Assembly: GCA_016871895.1 (NCBI GenBank)
Contig: VHBO01000003.1
Location: 1-64,000, forward strand
DNA length: 64,000 nt
Source: Gemmatimonadota bacterium
GTDB lineage: Bacteria > Gemmatimonadota > Gemmatimonadetes > Gemmatimonadales > Gemmatimonadaceae
Direction of reading: 5' to 3'
The notes below the pieces were generated by a model, which made no database searches, was not told the origin of the DNA, and saw only the letters and a list, made by a program, of their open reading frames with translations. The position numbers and the translations under genes were made by a program. Shown here piece by piece: positions 17,329 through 25,833 of this stretch (positions within the stretch are counted from its first letter, which is position 1; each line of letters opens with the position of its first letter).

Positions 17329-18528
17329 ATGGCCGACTCGTTCGTCTTCCGCCCCTCCGAGAACATCGCCGCGCTGAAGGAGAGCGCCACCATCGCGGTC
17401 TCGCAGCGGGCCAAGGCGCTCAAGGCTGAAGGGCGCGAGATCATCGATCTCGGGGCGGGGGAGCCGGACTTCGACACGCCGGCGCCGATCCGCGCTGCGG
17501 CCGCCGCAGCGGTCGAGCAGGGCGCGACGCGCTACACCGCGGTCGAGGGAATCCTCCCGTTGCGCGAGGCGATCGCCGCCGACGCCAATCGGGCGTATCG
17601 CGGCCCCGACCGCGTGACCCCGGCGGAGGTCGTCGTCTCCAACGGATCCAAGCAGTCGCTCTACAACGCCTGCGTGGCGCTCTTCGGCCCGGGCGACGAG
17701 GTCCTCGTCCCGACGCCGAGCTGGACGTCGTATTACGAGATGGTGGGGCTCGCCCGCGCGACGGCGGTGGAGGTGCACGGCGACCCCGCGCGCGGCTTCA
17801 AGGTGGACCCGGCGCGCCTCGCGGCACACGCCACGCCGCGCACGCGCGGCCTGATGCTGAACTCGCCGAGTAATCCGACGGGCGGCGTGTATGCGCCCAA
17901 TGAGCTCCGCGCGATCCTCGACCTCGCGGCCGACCGCGGCTGGTGGGTGATCAGCGACGAGATCTATGTGCGGATCTCCTACGACGCGCCCGCGCCCGGC
18001 GCCCTCGACGTCGCCACACGGCGCGACAACCTCGTGGTGGTGAACGGGGTCGCGAAGGCGTATGCGATGACCGGGTGGCGGATCGGGTGGACGATCTCCC
18101 CGGCCCCGCTCGCGAAGGCGATGAACGCGTTCCAGTCACACACGACGTCGAACGCGGCGACGGTCTCGCAGCACGCGGCGCTCGCGGCACTGACGCTGGG
18201 CGCGCCCGTGGAGGCGGAGGTGCAGTCGATGGTCGCGGAGTTCCGGAAGCGGCGTGACGCCGCGCTCCCGATCCTGCGCGGCGCGGGGCTCACCGTGCTC
18301 GAGCCGGCCGGTGCCTTCTACTTCTACATTAAGGCGCCGGGCACCGGCGCCGACGCCGGGGCTGCCTTCTGCACTGCGCTCCTCGAGCGCGAGGGGGTCG
18401 CGATCGTCCCCGGCTCTGCCTTCCGCACCCCCGATTGGGTGCGCGTCTCGTACGCCGCCGCGGAGTCGCAGGTGGTGGAGGCGTGCCGACGCATCGCTCG
18501 GGTCGCCGCCGACATCGGCGTCGGGTGA
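17329..18528 (+). CDS. Class I/II aspartate-type aminotransferase
   Basis: A 399-residue PLP enzyme. The Schiff-base lysine is in NGVAKAYAMTGWRIGW; NSPSNPTGGVY carries the conserved asparagine and VISDEIYVRI the aspartate that contacts the cofactor. Sequence resembles the prokaryotic aspartate aminotransferase subgroup (AspC-like, also used with prephenate). It is transcribed divergently from the helicase-like gene with a 103-base gap that includes an AT-rich patch (GGAAATATAG). A hairpin follows its stop. Confidence 0.9.
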   Translation: MADSFVFRPSENIAALKESATIAVSQRAKALKAEGREIIDLGAGEPDFDTPAPIRAAAAAAVEQGATRYTAVEGILPLREAIAADANRAYRGPDRVTPAEVVVSNGSKQSLYNACVALFGPGDEVLVPTPSWTSYYEMVGLARATAVEVHGDPARGFKVDPARLAAHATPRTRGLMLNSPSNPTGGVYAPNELRAILDLAADRGWWVISDEIYVRISYDAPAPGALDVATRRDNLVVVNGVAKAYAMTGWRIGWTISPAPLAKAMNAFQSHTTSNAATVSQHAALAALTLGAPVEAEVQSMVAEFRKRRDAALPILRGAGLTVLEPAGAFYFYIKAPGTGADAGAAFCTALLEREGVAIVPGSAFRTPDWVRVSYAAAESQVVEACRRIARVAADIGVG

Positions 18529-18536
18529 GTCCCCGA

Positions 18537-18560
18537 TGCGTCCGGTGGCCGCCGGACGCA
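18537..18560. terminator. Hairpin after the aminotransferase gene
   Basis: TGCGTCCGG / CCGGACGCA, a nine-base perfect stem with a six-base loop, begins eight bases after the stop codon. It probably separates the aminotransferase from the DNA-repair operon. There is no U-tract. Confidence 0.55.
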
Positions 18561-18627
18561 GCCTTCCGCTCCCGGGGCGATGGCACGCCACTCCCAGCGT
18601 CGCCGCCCCCGCAGCCAGGAGGCGCGC

Positions 18628-19134
18628 GTGTCGTTGCTGGTGCGGATGGAGACGATGGAAGAAGGGCAGCTCCCGCCGGTCGAAGATCGGTGGGACACCG
18701 ACACCGAGATCCTGACCGCGGCGCTGCGGCCGTCGGTGACGCCGGACGGGCTCTCCGGCTCGATGGACATCGAGGGGACCGACGGCGCGTGGCTGATGCT
18801 CGAGCTGAAGGCGGGACGGCTCGCGTCGGTGGAGGTCGCGGTCTGGCCCGACGTGCATCTCGTGGACGAGCTCGCGCCGCCGGAGGCCGATGGGATCGCG
18901 CGGCTCGCGGTGCCGTTGGCGGACGGGGGGGCGATCGTGACGGCGCTGGAGGTCGATACGCCGCTGGTCGCCGTGGCCGACGAGGCGGAGCGCACGATAC
19001 ACTTCCGCATCGGCCCGCCGCGGGCCACGCGTCCGGTGCGGGTGGGCCGCGACCTGCTGGTCGAGGTCGATGCCCGCTCCGAGATCGCGGGGCTCTGGCT
19101 CCTGAACGTTCCTCCCTCCCCGATGACACTCTGA
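18628..19134 (+). CDS. Hypothetical protein, first gene of the NurA-HerA-SbcDC operon
   Basis: A 168-residue acidic protein of unknown function. The GTG at 18628 is chosen because a perfect AGGAGG (18617-18622) lies five bases upstream, one of the few strong Shine-Dalgarno sites here; an earlier ATG at 18580 has none. The sequence alternates beta-like stretches (GAWLMLELKAGRLASVEVAVW, IHFRIGPP, DLLVEVDA) without cysteines or membrane segments. It lies 32 bases before the NurA-like gene on the same strand, so a role linked to the nuclease complex is inferred from position only. Confidence 0.7.
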   Translation: MSLLVRMETMEEGQLPPVEDRWDTDTEILTAALRPSVTPDGLSGSMDIEGTDGAWLMLELKAGRLASVEVAVWPDVHLVDELAPPEADGIARLAVPLADGGAIVTALEVDTPLVAVADEAERTIHFRIGPPRATRPVRVGRDLLVEVDARSEIAGLWLLNVPPSPMTL

Positions 19135-19166
19135 TCCTCCCGCTGCTGTCCCTCGGGGCGCGCTGA

Positions 19167-20111
19167 ATGCGCGCCGCGATCCGTGCGCTCCGTGCCGCGG
19201 GGGTGGGTGTCGGCGCGGCCGGCGCGCCACTCGAACTCCGGACGACGTTCGACGACACCGCGCCGCGGGTCGAGCCGGTCACCCCGCTCGAGGGGGACCG
19301 GCTCGTGGTGCGCCCCGTGCCGGGCGCCCCCGAACCGGGGGTCCGAGCCTTCCTCGACGGAATCCAACGCTCGCAGGTGGTGGCGCACGTGGGGGCGGTC
19401 CCGCTCGTGCACGGCGTGGTCGCGGCGGCGGTGCGCGTGCGCGAGGCGCGTCGGATGCGCACCTGGGGCGCGGCGCGTCGCCGCGAGGCACTCGTCGTCC
19501 CCGTCGCCGCGCTCGACCACGCGCTCGTTGCGACGCTCGGCGCCGCGGTGCCCCTCGTCGACACCACCGCGGGGGAACCCGCGCCGCCGTCGGGACATCC
19601 GCAGGACCTCGCCGCCCGCGCGCTCACCGCGGTGCAGCGGATGCGCGAGGCGGAGGAGCTCGCCCTCGTCGCGGCCTGGGTGGCCGACGGCGACGGCCCG
19701 CTCCTCGTCGACGGTGGGATCAGCGGCTCCCCCGAGGGCGCGCGCGCCGAGTCGGTGATCGGCGTGGTGAAGTCGCATCGCACCCTCTACGCCGCGCCGT
19801 CGGAGCTCCCGCTCGTGCTCGCCCTGCGCGAAGGGGAGCGCACCAGCGCGGTGGCGCTGCATTCCCCGCGCCGGAACCCCGTCGCCTCCTGGTATCTCCG
19901 GCTCCGCGACCCCGGTGACCGCTCCCCGCTCTTCGGGCTCGTGCGGGTGGAGGTCGCCCCGACGGGGGACCTCACCGCGCGCGCCGATGCCGTCTCGCGC
20001 TGGGTGCTCGCGGAGCGCGCCCCCGTCGCCCTGCCCGATCCGCGGTGGGACGTGATGGTCTACGGCATCCGGGAGTGCGAGGAGTACCTTACGGCCATCC
20101 TTCCCCGTTGA
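19167..20111 (+). CDS. NurA-like nuclease
   Basis: A 314-residue protein. The arrangement fits the NurA fold: RAFLDGIQ with an acidic residue at 64, REAEELALV (E163/E164), LLVDGGISGSPEGA with D182, then GVVKSH (K202), matching the DGS, glutamate, DG and lysine positions of the RNase H-like metal site. A C-terminal MVYGIRECEEYLTAILPR helix corresponds to the final NurA helix. NurA works with the HerA ring translocase to resect DNA ends. The next gene encodes a HerA-like ATPase seven bases downstream, and Mre11/Rad50 homologues follow, which supports the call despite low overall similarity. Confidence 0.65.
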   Translation: MRAAIRALRAAGVGVGAAGAPLELRTTFDDTAPRVEPVTPLEGDRLVVRPVPGAPEPGVRAFLDGIQRSQVVAHVGAVPLVHGVVAAAVRVREARRMRTWGAARRREALVVPVAALDHALVATLGAAVPLVDTTAGEPAPPSGHPQDLAARALTAVQRMREAEELALVAAWVADGDGPLLVDGGISGSPEGARAESVIGVVKSHRTLYAAPSELPLVLALREGERTSAVALHSPRRNPVASWYLRLRDPGDRSPLFGLVRVEVAPTGDLTARADAVSRWVLAERAPVALPDPRWDVMVYGIRECEEYLTAILPR

Positions 20112-20118
20112 GCCTGCC

Positions 20119-22074
20119 GTGACCGCGCCCGTCCTCGGTCGTGTCGTCGCCACCGAGCGACGACCGAACACCCCGCACGAGTTCCACTTCTGGACCGCGC
20201 TCGACGCGCCGGTCGGGGTCGGCACGATCGTGCGCGTCGAGTCGACGCGCCCGGTGAACGGCGTCCTCCCCAGCGTCTATGGTGTGGTGACCGAGGGGTT
20301 CGGCTACACCGATCTGCAGACGCCGCTGCACGATGTGCTCGGCGCGGACGGTGAGCCCGGGGCGAGCGCGACCGCCCCGACGGAGCGCACCGAGATCCGG
20401 CTCTACACCGCGGCGGTGCTCCGGCAGGTGCCCGAGGAGCCGCTGCAGCCCGTGCCGATGGGGACGGTGCACCTCGCCACCGAGGTCGACGTGCAGGCGG
20501 CGCTCCGGATGGACACGTACGTGCAGGGGAGCGACGCGCGCGGGATCCCGGTGGGAGCGTATCGCTCCGGCGGTACCGATGCAGCGGTGCATCTCGACGC
20601 CGACTTCCTCCTCGGTCCCGAGGCGGCGCACCTCGCGATCTCGGGCGTCTCGGGGCTCGCGACCAAGACGAGCGCGGTGCAGTGGCTCCTCGCGAGCATC
20701 TTCACGCATCTCCCCGTGCGGAAGGGGAAGGTCGCGGCGGGCTGCTTCACCGTGAAGGGCCCTGACCTCTGCTTCATCGACCGGCCCGCGACGCGGCTCG
20801 ATCCCGCCGACCGTGCGCTCTACGACGCGCTCGGCGTCCCCGCCGCTCCGTTCGACCGCGTGCGCTACTTCGCGCCCTGGCACGCACGCGGGACGCATCT
20901 GGCGACGCTCCGCACGCACGACGCGCTCGCGGAGAGCGTCACCCCGCTCACCTGGGGGCTGCGCGAGACGCTGCAGTACGCGGAGGTGCTCCTCAGTCGT
21001 GAGGACATCGATGCCAAGGCCGACGCGCTCATCGACTTCATCAAGGAGCGCGTCGTCGACCAGCGCTTCGAGGACAAGCTGCTCGAGGGCACGCACGACG
21101 TGCGCTCGTTCGCCGACCTCGAGCGTTGGTTCCGCGAGCTCCTGCAGGCGATGGAGGCCGGGAATCAGGAGCAGTGGCGGACGCACCACATCGCGACGAT
21201 CCGTAAGGTGCGCAACCGGCTCGGGAACATCTCGACCCGCTGCAAGGGGCTCGTCACCGACGATGGCACGGTGAGCGACCTCCCATTCGGGGCGTTCGAG
21301 GACCGCGCCGTGTATGTGGTGGACGTCGCACAGCTCGAGGAGGACGCGCAGGACCTCGTCTTCGCGCGGATCATCTCGCAGTTGCGTGAGCATCTCGAGA
21401 AGCGCGCGCTCGGCGTGGAGCAGGTCGTCGTCTTCGTCGACGAGCTCAACAAGTACGCGCCCTCCGACGGCGCTGACACCTATGTGCGGCAGATGCTCCT
21501 CGACATCGCCGAGCGTGGGCGGTATCTCGGGCTCGTGCTCTTCGGGGCGCAGCAGTTCCGCTCGCAGGTCCATCGGCGCGTGGTCGGGAACAGCGGGACG
21601 CAGCTCTTCGGGCGGATGGACGCCGACGAGCTCGCGACGCCCGGCTACCAGACCCTCGCCCCGGCGACGAAGGCGCGGCTCGCGACGCTGGAGAAGGGGC
21701 AGCTGATGGTGCGGCATCCGCACTTCGGACAGCCGATCTTCGTGCGCTTCCCGCGGCCCGCGGTGCTCACCGGGCGCGAGGGGGTGGAGCAATTCCCGCC
21801 CGCGGAGGTCCCGACGCTCGAGATGGCGGTGGCGAAGACGCTCCGTCGCCTTGATCCCTCGATCACGGTGGGTCAGGTGCAGGATGTCCTCGCCCTGGCG
21901 GGAGATGATGAGGAGGCGATCCTCCGCGCGCGCAACGTCACGCTCCTCAAGCGGCCGGATAACGTGCTCGCCTTCTTCTCGAAGCAGCTTCGGAAGCGCG
22001 TCGCGCCCGAGGTCGTGGGCGGGCGTGGGCCCGCCCCGCTCCGCACCCCCGCCACGGACGACGAGTACGGCTGA
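20119..22074 (+). CDS. HerA-like DNA translocase ATPase
   Basis: A 651-residue ATPase with a HAS-barrel-like N-terminal beta domain (GRVVATERRPNTPHEFHFW) and a RecA-type motor. The P-loop region is unusual: AISGVSGLATKTSAVQWLL (about 174-192) has TKT where the classic HerA loop has GK[ST], with one extra residue. Walker B is VVVFVDELNKYAP (about 436-448), and LFGAQQFRSQV with a downstream arginine-rich segment matches the HerA/FtsK sensor region. It should form a hexameric ring that drives NurA. GTG start at 20119. A leftover possibility is another DUF87-type ATPase, but position strongly favours HerA. Confidence 0.85.
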   Translation: MTAPVLGRVVATERRPNTPHEFHFWTALDAPVGVGTIVRVESTRPVNGVLPSVYGVVTEGFGYTDLQTPLHDVLGADGEPGASATAPTERTEIRLYTAAVLRQVPEEPLQPVPMGTVHLATEVDVQAALRMDTYVQGSDARGIPVGAYRSGGTDAAVHLDADFLLGPEAAHLAISGVSGLATKTSAVQWLLASIFTHLPVRKGKVAAGCFTVKGPDLCFIDRPATRLDPADRALYDALGVPAAPFDRVRYFAPWHARGTHLATLRTHDALAESVTPLTWGLRETLQYAEVLLSREDIDAKADALIDFIKERVVDQRFEDKLLEGTHDVRSFADLERWFRELLQAMEAGNQEQWRTHHIATIRKVRNRLGNISTRCKGLVTDDGTVSDLPFGAFEDRAVYVVDVAQLEEDAQDLVFARIISQLREHLEKRALGVEQVVVFVDELNKYAPSDGADTYVRQMLLDIAERGRYLGLVLFGAQQFRSQVHRRVVGNSGTQLFGRMDADELATPGYQTLAPATKARLATLEKGQLMVRHPHFGQPIFVRFPRPAVLTGREGVEQFPPAEVPTLEMAVAKTLRRLDPSITVGQVQDVLALAGDDEEAILRARNVTLLKRPDNVLAFFSKQLRKRVAPEVVGGRGPAPLRTPATDDEYG

Positions 22075-22089
22075 GCCGGCCGCGTCGGG

Positions 22090-22141
22090 TGGCGGGACCG
22101 AGTGACGGGACCGGGTGATGGGACCGGGTGACGGGGTGCCC
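22090..22141. repeat. 13-base tandem repeat between herA-like and sbcD genes
   Basis: Four consecutive 13-base units: TGGCGGGACCGAG, TGACGGGACCGGG, TGATGGGACCGGG and TGACGGGGTGCCC (the last decayed). They fill the gap after the HerA-like stop and end four bases before a -10-like TAGATT in front of sbcD. Confidence 0.75.
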
Positions 22142-22144
22142 GGG

Positions 22145-22150
22145 TAGATT
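22145..22150 (+). promoter_or_regulatory. -10-like hexamer TAGATT before sbcD
   Basis: TAGATT is followed by nine bases and the GTG at 22160, allowing a leaderless internal transcript for sbcD-sbcC-GNAT in addition to read-through from the upstream genes. Confidence 0.4.
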
Positions 22151-22159
22151 TCCCGACCC

Positions 22160-23377
22160 GTGCGCCTCCTCCACCTCTCCGACCTCCACCTCGGCTTCCG
22201 GCAGTACCAGCGGCAGACGCCGATGGGAATCAACCAGCGCGAAGCCGACGTCGCGCAGGCGTTCGCGCGCGCGGTGGACCGCATCCTGGCGCTCGCCCCT
22301 GACCTCATCGTGATCGGGGGGGACGTCTTTCATACGGTGCGCCCCACGAACACGGCGATCCTCCACGCCTTCCGGCAGTTCGGGCGACTGGTGCACGGCC
22401 TCCCCGAGACGCCGATCGTGATCGCGGCGGGGAACCACGACATGCCGCGCTCGACGGAGTCGGCGTGCATCCTCCGGCTCTTCGAGCAGGGGTTCGCGCC
22501 CCGCGCCGACGGGGCGCCGCCGATCCTCGTGGCGGACCGCGCGCCGCGGCGGCTGCAGTTCCCGCGGCTCGGCGTCTCCGTGCTCGCGGTCCCCGATCTG
22601 CCTCCGGGGAGCGTCGACCTCGCCCCCGACCCCGAGGCGCGCTACAACGTCCTCGTCCTCCACGGCGAGGTGCAGGGGGTGCTCCCGGCGGCGGGGGGCG
22701 AGGATCGTGCTGCGGCGCAGATCCCCGTCGCCGAGGTCACGCGCGCGGGGTGGGACTACGTGGCGCTCGGGCACTATCACGTGACGACGCGCGTGGCGGA
22801 CCACGTCTGGTACGCCGGCTCCCTCGACTACACGAGCACGAACCCCTGGGGAGAGCTGCGCGAGGAGCGCGCGGCGGGCCTCGCGGGGAAGGGGATGATC
22901 GAGCGCGATCTGCGCACCGGCGCGCACACCGTGCATCCCCTCACCCCGACGCGGCCGCTCCTCGACCTCCCGTCGGTCGATGGGGCCGGCCAGACGGCGA
23001 CCGAGCTCGATGGAGCCATCGCGGCGGCCGTCGCCGGGGTGCCGGGTGGGATCGACGGGGCGATCGTGCGGCTCGTCCTCCGTGACGTCCCGCGGCACGT
23101 GGCGCGGGAACTCGACCACGCCGCGCTCCGCGAGGTCCAGCGGCGCGCGCTGCATTTCCATCTCGACGTGCGCCGACCCGAGTCGGTGCGCCGCGAGGCC
23201 ACGGGAGGTGCGCCCGCGCGCCGCCCGACGTTGACCGACGCGCTGCGGGCGGCGCTCGCCGCGCGCGCGCTCCCGGCCGACGTCCCGCGCGAGGCGCTCG
23301 TGGCGCTGGGGCTCCGGTATCTCGCGGACGCTGAACGAGACGAGGGGGACCGCCTGGTCCCGGGGGGCGAGGGATGA
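22160..23377 (+). CDS. sbcD: SbcD/Mre11-type DNA repair exonuclease
   Basis: A 405-residue calcineurin-like phosphodiesterase. Metal-binding motifs are SDLHLG (7-12), GGDVFH (53-58), GNHD (91-94), LHGEV and GHYH (204-207). A C-terminal capping domain follows. Mre11/SbcD cuts DNA ends and hairpins as a complex with Rad50/SbcC, encoded downstream with an ATGA overlap. The GTG start gives the exact family N-terminus MRLLHLSDLHLG. The upstream NurA and HerA genes make this the archaeal-style arrangement. Confidence 0.95.
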   Translation: MRLLHLSDLHLGFRQYQRQTPMGINQREADVAQAFARAVDRILALAPDLIVIGGDVFHTVRPTNTAILHAFRQFGRLVHGLPETPIVIAAGNHDMPRSTESACILRLFEQGFAPRADGAPPILVADRAPRRLQFPRLGVSVLAVPDLPPGSVDLAPDPEARYNVLVLHGEVQGVLPAAGGEDRAAAQIPVAEVTRAGWDYVALGHYHVTTRVADHVWYAGSLDYTSTNPWGELREERAAGLAGKGMIERDLRTGAHTVHPLTPTRPLLDLPSVDGAGQTATELDGAIAAAVAGVPGGIDGAIVRLVLRDVPRHVARELDHAALREVQRRALHFHLDVRRPESVRREATGGAPARRPTLTDALRAALAARALPADVPREALVALGLRYLADAERDEGDRLVPGGEG

Positions 23378-25833
23378 GGCTCGTCCGTCTGCGACTGCAG
23401 AACTTCCGGCAGCACCTCGACACCACGCTCGAATTCGAACGGGGGCTGACGGGGATTATCGGCCCGAATGGCGCCGGGAAATCGACCATCCTCGAGGCGA
23501 TCGTCTGGGCGCTCTTCGGGGCGCACGCCGCGCGCGGCGGCTCCGACACGATCCGTGCGCTCCGCGCCCCGGCGCGTGCCCCGGTGCGTGTCGAACTCGA
23601 GTTCGAGCTCGCGGGGCATCGGTATCGGGTCCTCCGTGGGCTGACGACGGCGGAGCTCTATCTCGACGGCGCGGACGCGCCGGTGGCGAACTCGGTGCGT
23701 GCGGTGACCGAGATGGTGGGCCGCCGTCTCGGGATGACGCGCGACGAATTCTCGCACACCTACTTCACGGGGCAGAAGGAGCTTGCGCTCATGCAGAATC
23801 TGAGCGCTCCGGATCGTGGGAAGTTCCTCTCGCGTGTGCTCGGCTATGAGCGGCTGCGGCTGGCGCAGAACGCGGCGGAGGAGCGTCGGAAGGCGCTCGC
23901 CGCCGAGCTCGCCGGCGTGCGGAGCGCGCTCCCCGATGCCGAGACGCTGACCCGCGAGCTGACCGAGGCACGCACGGCGCGTGATCGGGCGTCGGCCGAC
24001 GTCGATGCGGCGGCGGTGGCAGGGACCGCGGCGACGGCGGCGCACGAGGCGATCGCGCCGCGCTGGGCGGCGGTGCAGGCGGCGCGCGAGACGCGGGAGC
24101 GGATCGCGCGGGCGATCGCGGGAGTGGATGGGGAAGTACTCGGGCAGGCCGCGGCGTCGACGCGTCTCGCGGCGGACCGCGCGGCGGCGGTCGAGGCGGT
24201 CGCGGCGCTTGTGCCGCTCCGGTCGCGGCTCGATGCGCTCCCCGACGTCCGCGTACGGACCGAGGCGCAGCGTCGTCTTCGCGAGGCGGCGGCCCGTCGG
24301 CGCGCGATCGACGAGCAGCGCGCGATCCTCGAGGCCGACGCGACGGCGTTGCGCGCGGAGCAGGCGCGCCTCGCGGCGGCGGCCGCCGCCGAAGGGGAGC
24401 TCACGCCGCGGCTCGAGGCGGCACGCACCGCGCTCGGTGAGGTGGAGCGCGAGGCGGAACGGCTCCGCACCGGGTGGGTCCGCGACCGGCAGGACGTCGA
24501 CGCGCAGCTACGCGCGCTCCGCGCGCAGTACCTCGAGGTTCGCGAGCAGCGCGACCGGATCGTCGCGCTCGGCGACGCGAGCCCCTGCCCGACCTGCACG
24601 CGCCCGCTCGGCACGCATCTCGCCGACGTCGTCGACGTGCTGGAGTCGCAGATGGCGGCGCTGGAATCCAACGGGACCTATTTCCGTCAGCGCGCGGCCG
24701 AGCTCGAGCCGATGCCGGCAGCGTTGCTCACGCAAGAGGAGGCGCGCCGCGCGCAGGGGGAGGCGCTCGCTGCGCTCGAGCGGGCACGCATCGAGGCGCA
24801 GGGCGCGGCGCGTCAGCACCGCGGGGTCGCCCAAGAGCTCGCGACCAAGACGGCGCTCCTCACCACCCTCGAGGGGGAACGGCGTCAGCTCCCCGAGGGG
24901 TACGACGCGGCCGGGCACGAGGCGCTCGAGTCGGAGTTGGCGGCGTTGGTGCCGCTCGAGCGGGATGCCGCGCGTCTCGTCGCCCAAGCGGATCGGCTCC
25001 CGGCGATCGAGCGCGAGGAGGCGGCGCTCGCGGAGCGGCAGCGTGAGCTCGAGGCGCGGCGTGCGGCGCTCCGGGCGGAGGAGGCGGCACTGCAGCTCCC
25101 GTCTGACGGCGACGCGCCGCTGCAGGCGGCGTACGAGGCGGCGCGGCTCGCGGTGCTCGAGGCGCAGCAACGGCTCGCGACCGCCCGGCTCGCGCGGGCT
25201 ACCGCCGCCGCCGAGGTCGATCGCGCTGCGACGGCGCTGGAGGCCGGCGAGGCGCAGCGGGCCCACGCCGCGCGGCTGGAGGCCGAGCGCCGGCTGCACG
25301 AAGAGCTCGTCCGCGTCTACGGCGATCTCCGGACCGACCTCAATGCGGCGATGCGGCCGGAACTCTCGGAGATCGCCTCGGGGCTGATCAGCGACCTCAC
25401 CGACGCGCGCTACACCGAACTCGACCTCGACGACAAATACCGGATCCAGCTCCTCGAGGAGGGAGTGCCGAAGCCCGTGATCTCCGGTGGCGAGGAGGAT
25501 CTCGCCTTTCTCGTGCTGCGGCTCGCCGTCTCGCAGATGATCGCCGATCGCGCGGGGCAGCGCTTCTCGCTCCTCGTGCTGGACGAGGTCTTCGGTTCCC
25601 TCGACGACGTGCGGCGTCAGGCGGTGGTGTCGCTGCTCCGCTCGATGGAGGACCGGTTCGAGCAGGTGATCGTGATCACGCACATCGACGGGGTGAAGGA
25701 CGGCCTCGACCGCGTCATCACGGTGGGCGTCGACCCCCGGAGCGGGGCGGCAAGCGTCACGACCTCGACGCGCGGCGCGGGCGACGCGGAGGCGTTCGAT
25801 GGCGTCGCAGCGCTCGCGGCGGGATTGGCGTGA
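23374..25833 (+). CDS. sbcC: SbcC/Rad50-type SMC-like ATPase
   Basis: An 819-residue SMC-like protein. Walker A GPNGAGKS (30-37) is at the N-terminus; long coiled-coil arms rich in Ala/Arg/Glu run either side of a zinc hook CPTC (405-408) placed almost exactly mid-protein; the signature SGGEEDLAFL (from 704) and Walker B LLVLDEVFGSLDD (from about 733) close the ATPase head. It tethers DNA ends and regulates SbcD. At 819 residues it is nearer archaeal Rad50 in size than the ~1050-residue E. coli SbcC. Its stop overlaps the next gene as GTGA. Confidence 0.95.
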   Translation: MRLVRLRLQNFRQHLDTTLEFERGLTGIIGPNGAGKSTILEAIVWALFGAHAARGGSDTIRALRAPARAPVRVELEFELAGHRYRVLRGLTTAELYLDGADAPVANSVRAVTEMVGRRLGMTRDEFSHTYFTGQKELALMQNLSAPDRGKFLSRVLGYERLRLAQNAAEERRKALAAELAGVRSALPDAETLTRELTEARTARDRASADVDAAAVAGTAATAAHEAIAPRWAAVQAARETRERIARAIAGVDGEVLGQAAASTRLAADRAAAVEAVAALVPLRSRLDALPDVRVRTEAQRRLREAAARRRAIDEQRAILEADATALRAEQARLAAAAAAEGELTPRLEAARTALGEVEREAERLRTGWVRDRQDVDAQLRALRAQYLEVREQRDRIVALGDASPCPTCTRPLGTHLADVVDVLESQMAALESNGTYFRQRAAELEPMPAALLTQEEARRAQGEALAALERARIEAQGAARQHRGVAQELATKTALLTTLEGERRQLPEGYDAAGHEALESELAALVPLERDAARLVAQADRLPAIEREEAALAERQRELEARRAALRAEEAALQLPSDGDAPLQAAYEAARLAVLEAQQRLATARLARATAAAEVDRAATALEAGEAQRAHAARLEAERRLHEELVRVYGDLRTDLNAAMRPELSEIASGLISDLTDARYTELDLDDKYRIQLLEEGVPKPVISGGEEDLAFLVLRLAVSQMIADRAGQRFSLLVLDEVFGSLDDVRRQAVVSLLRSMEDRFEQVIVITHIDGVKDGLDRVITVGVDPRSGAASVTTSTRGAGDAEAFDGVAALAAGLA

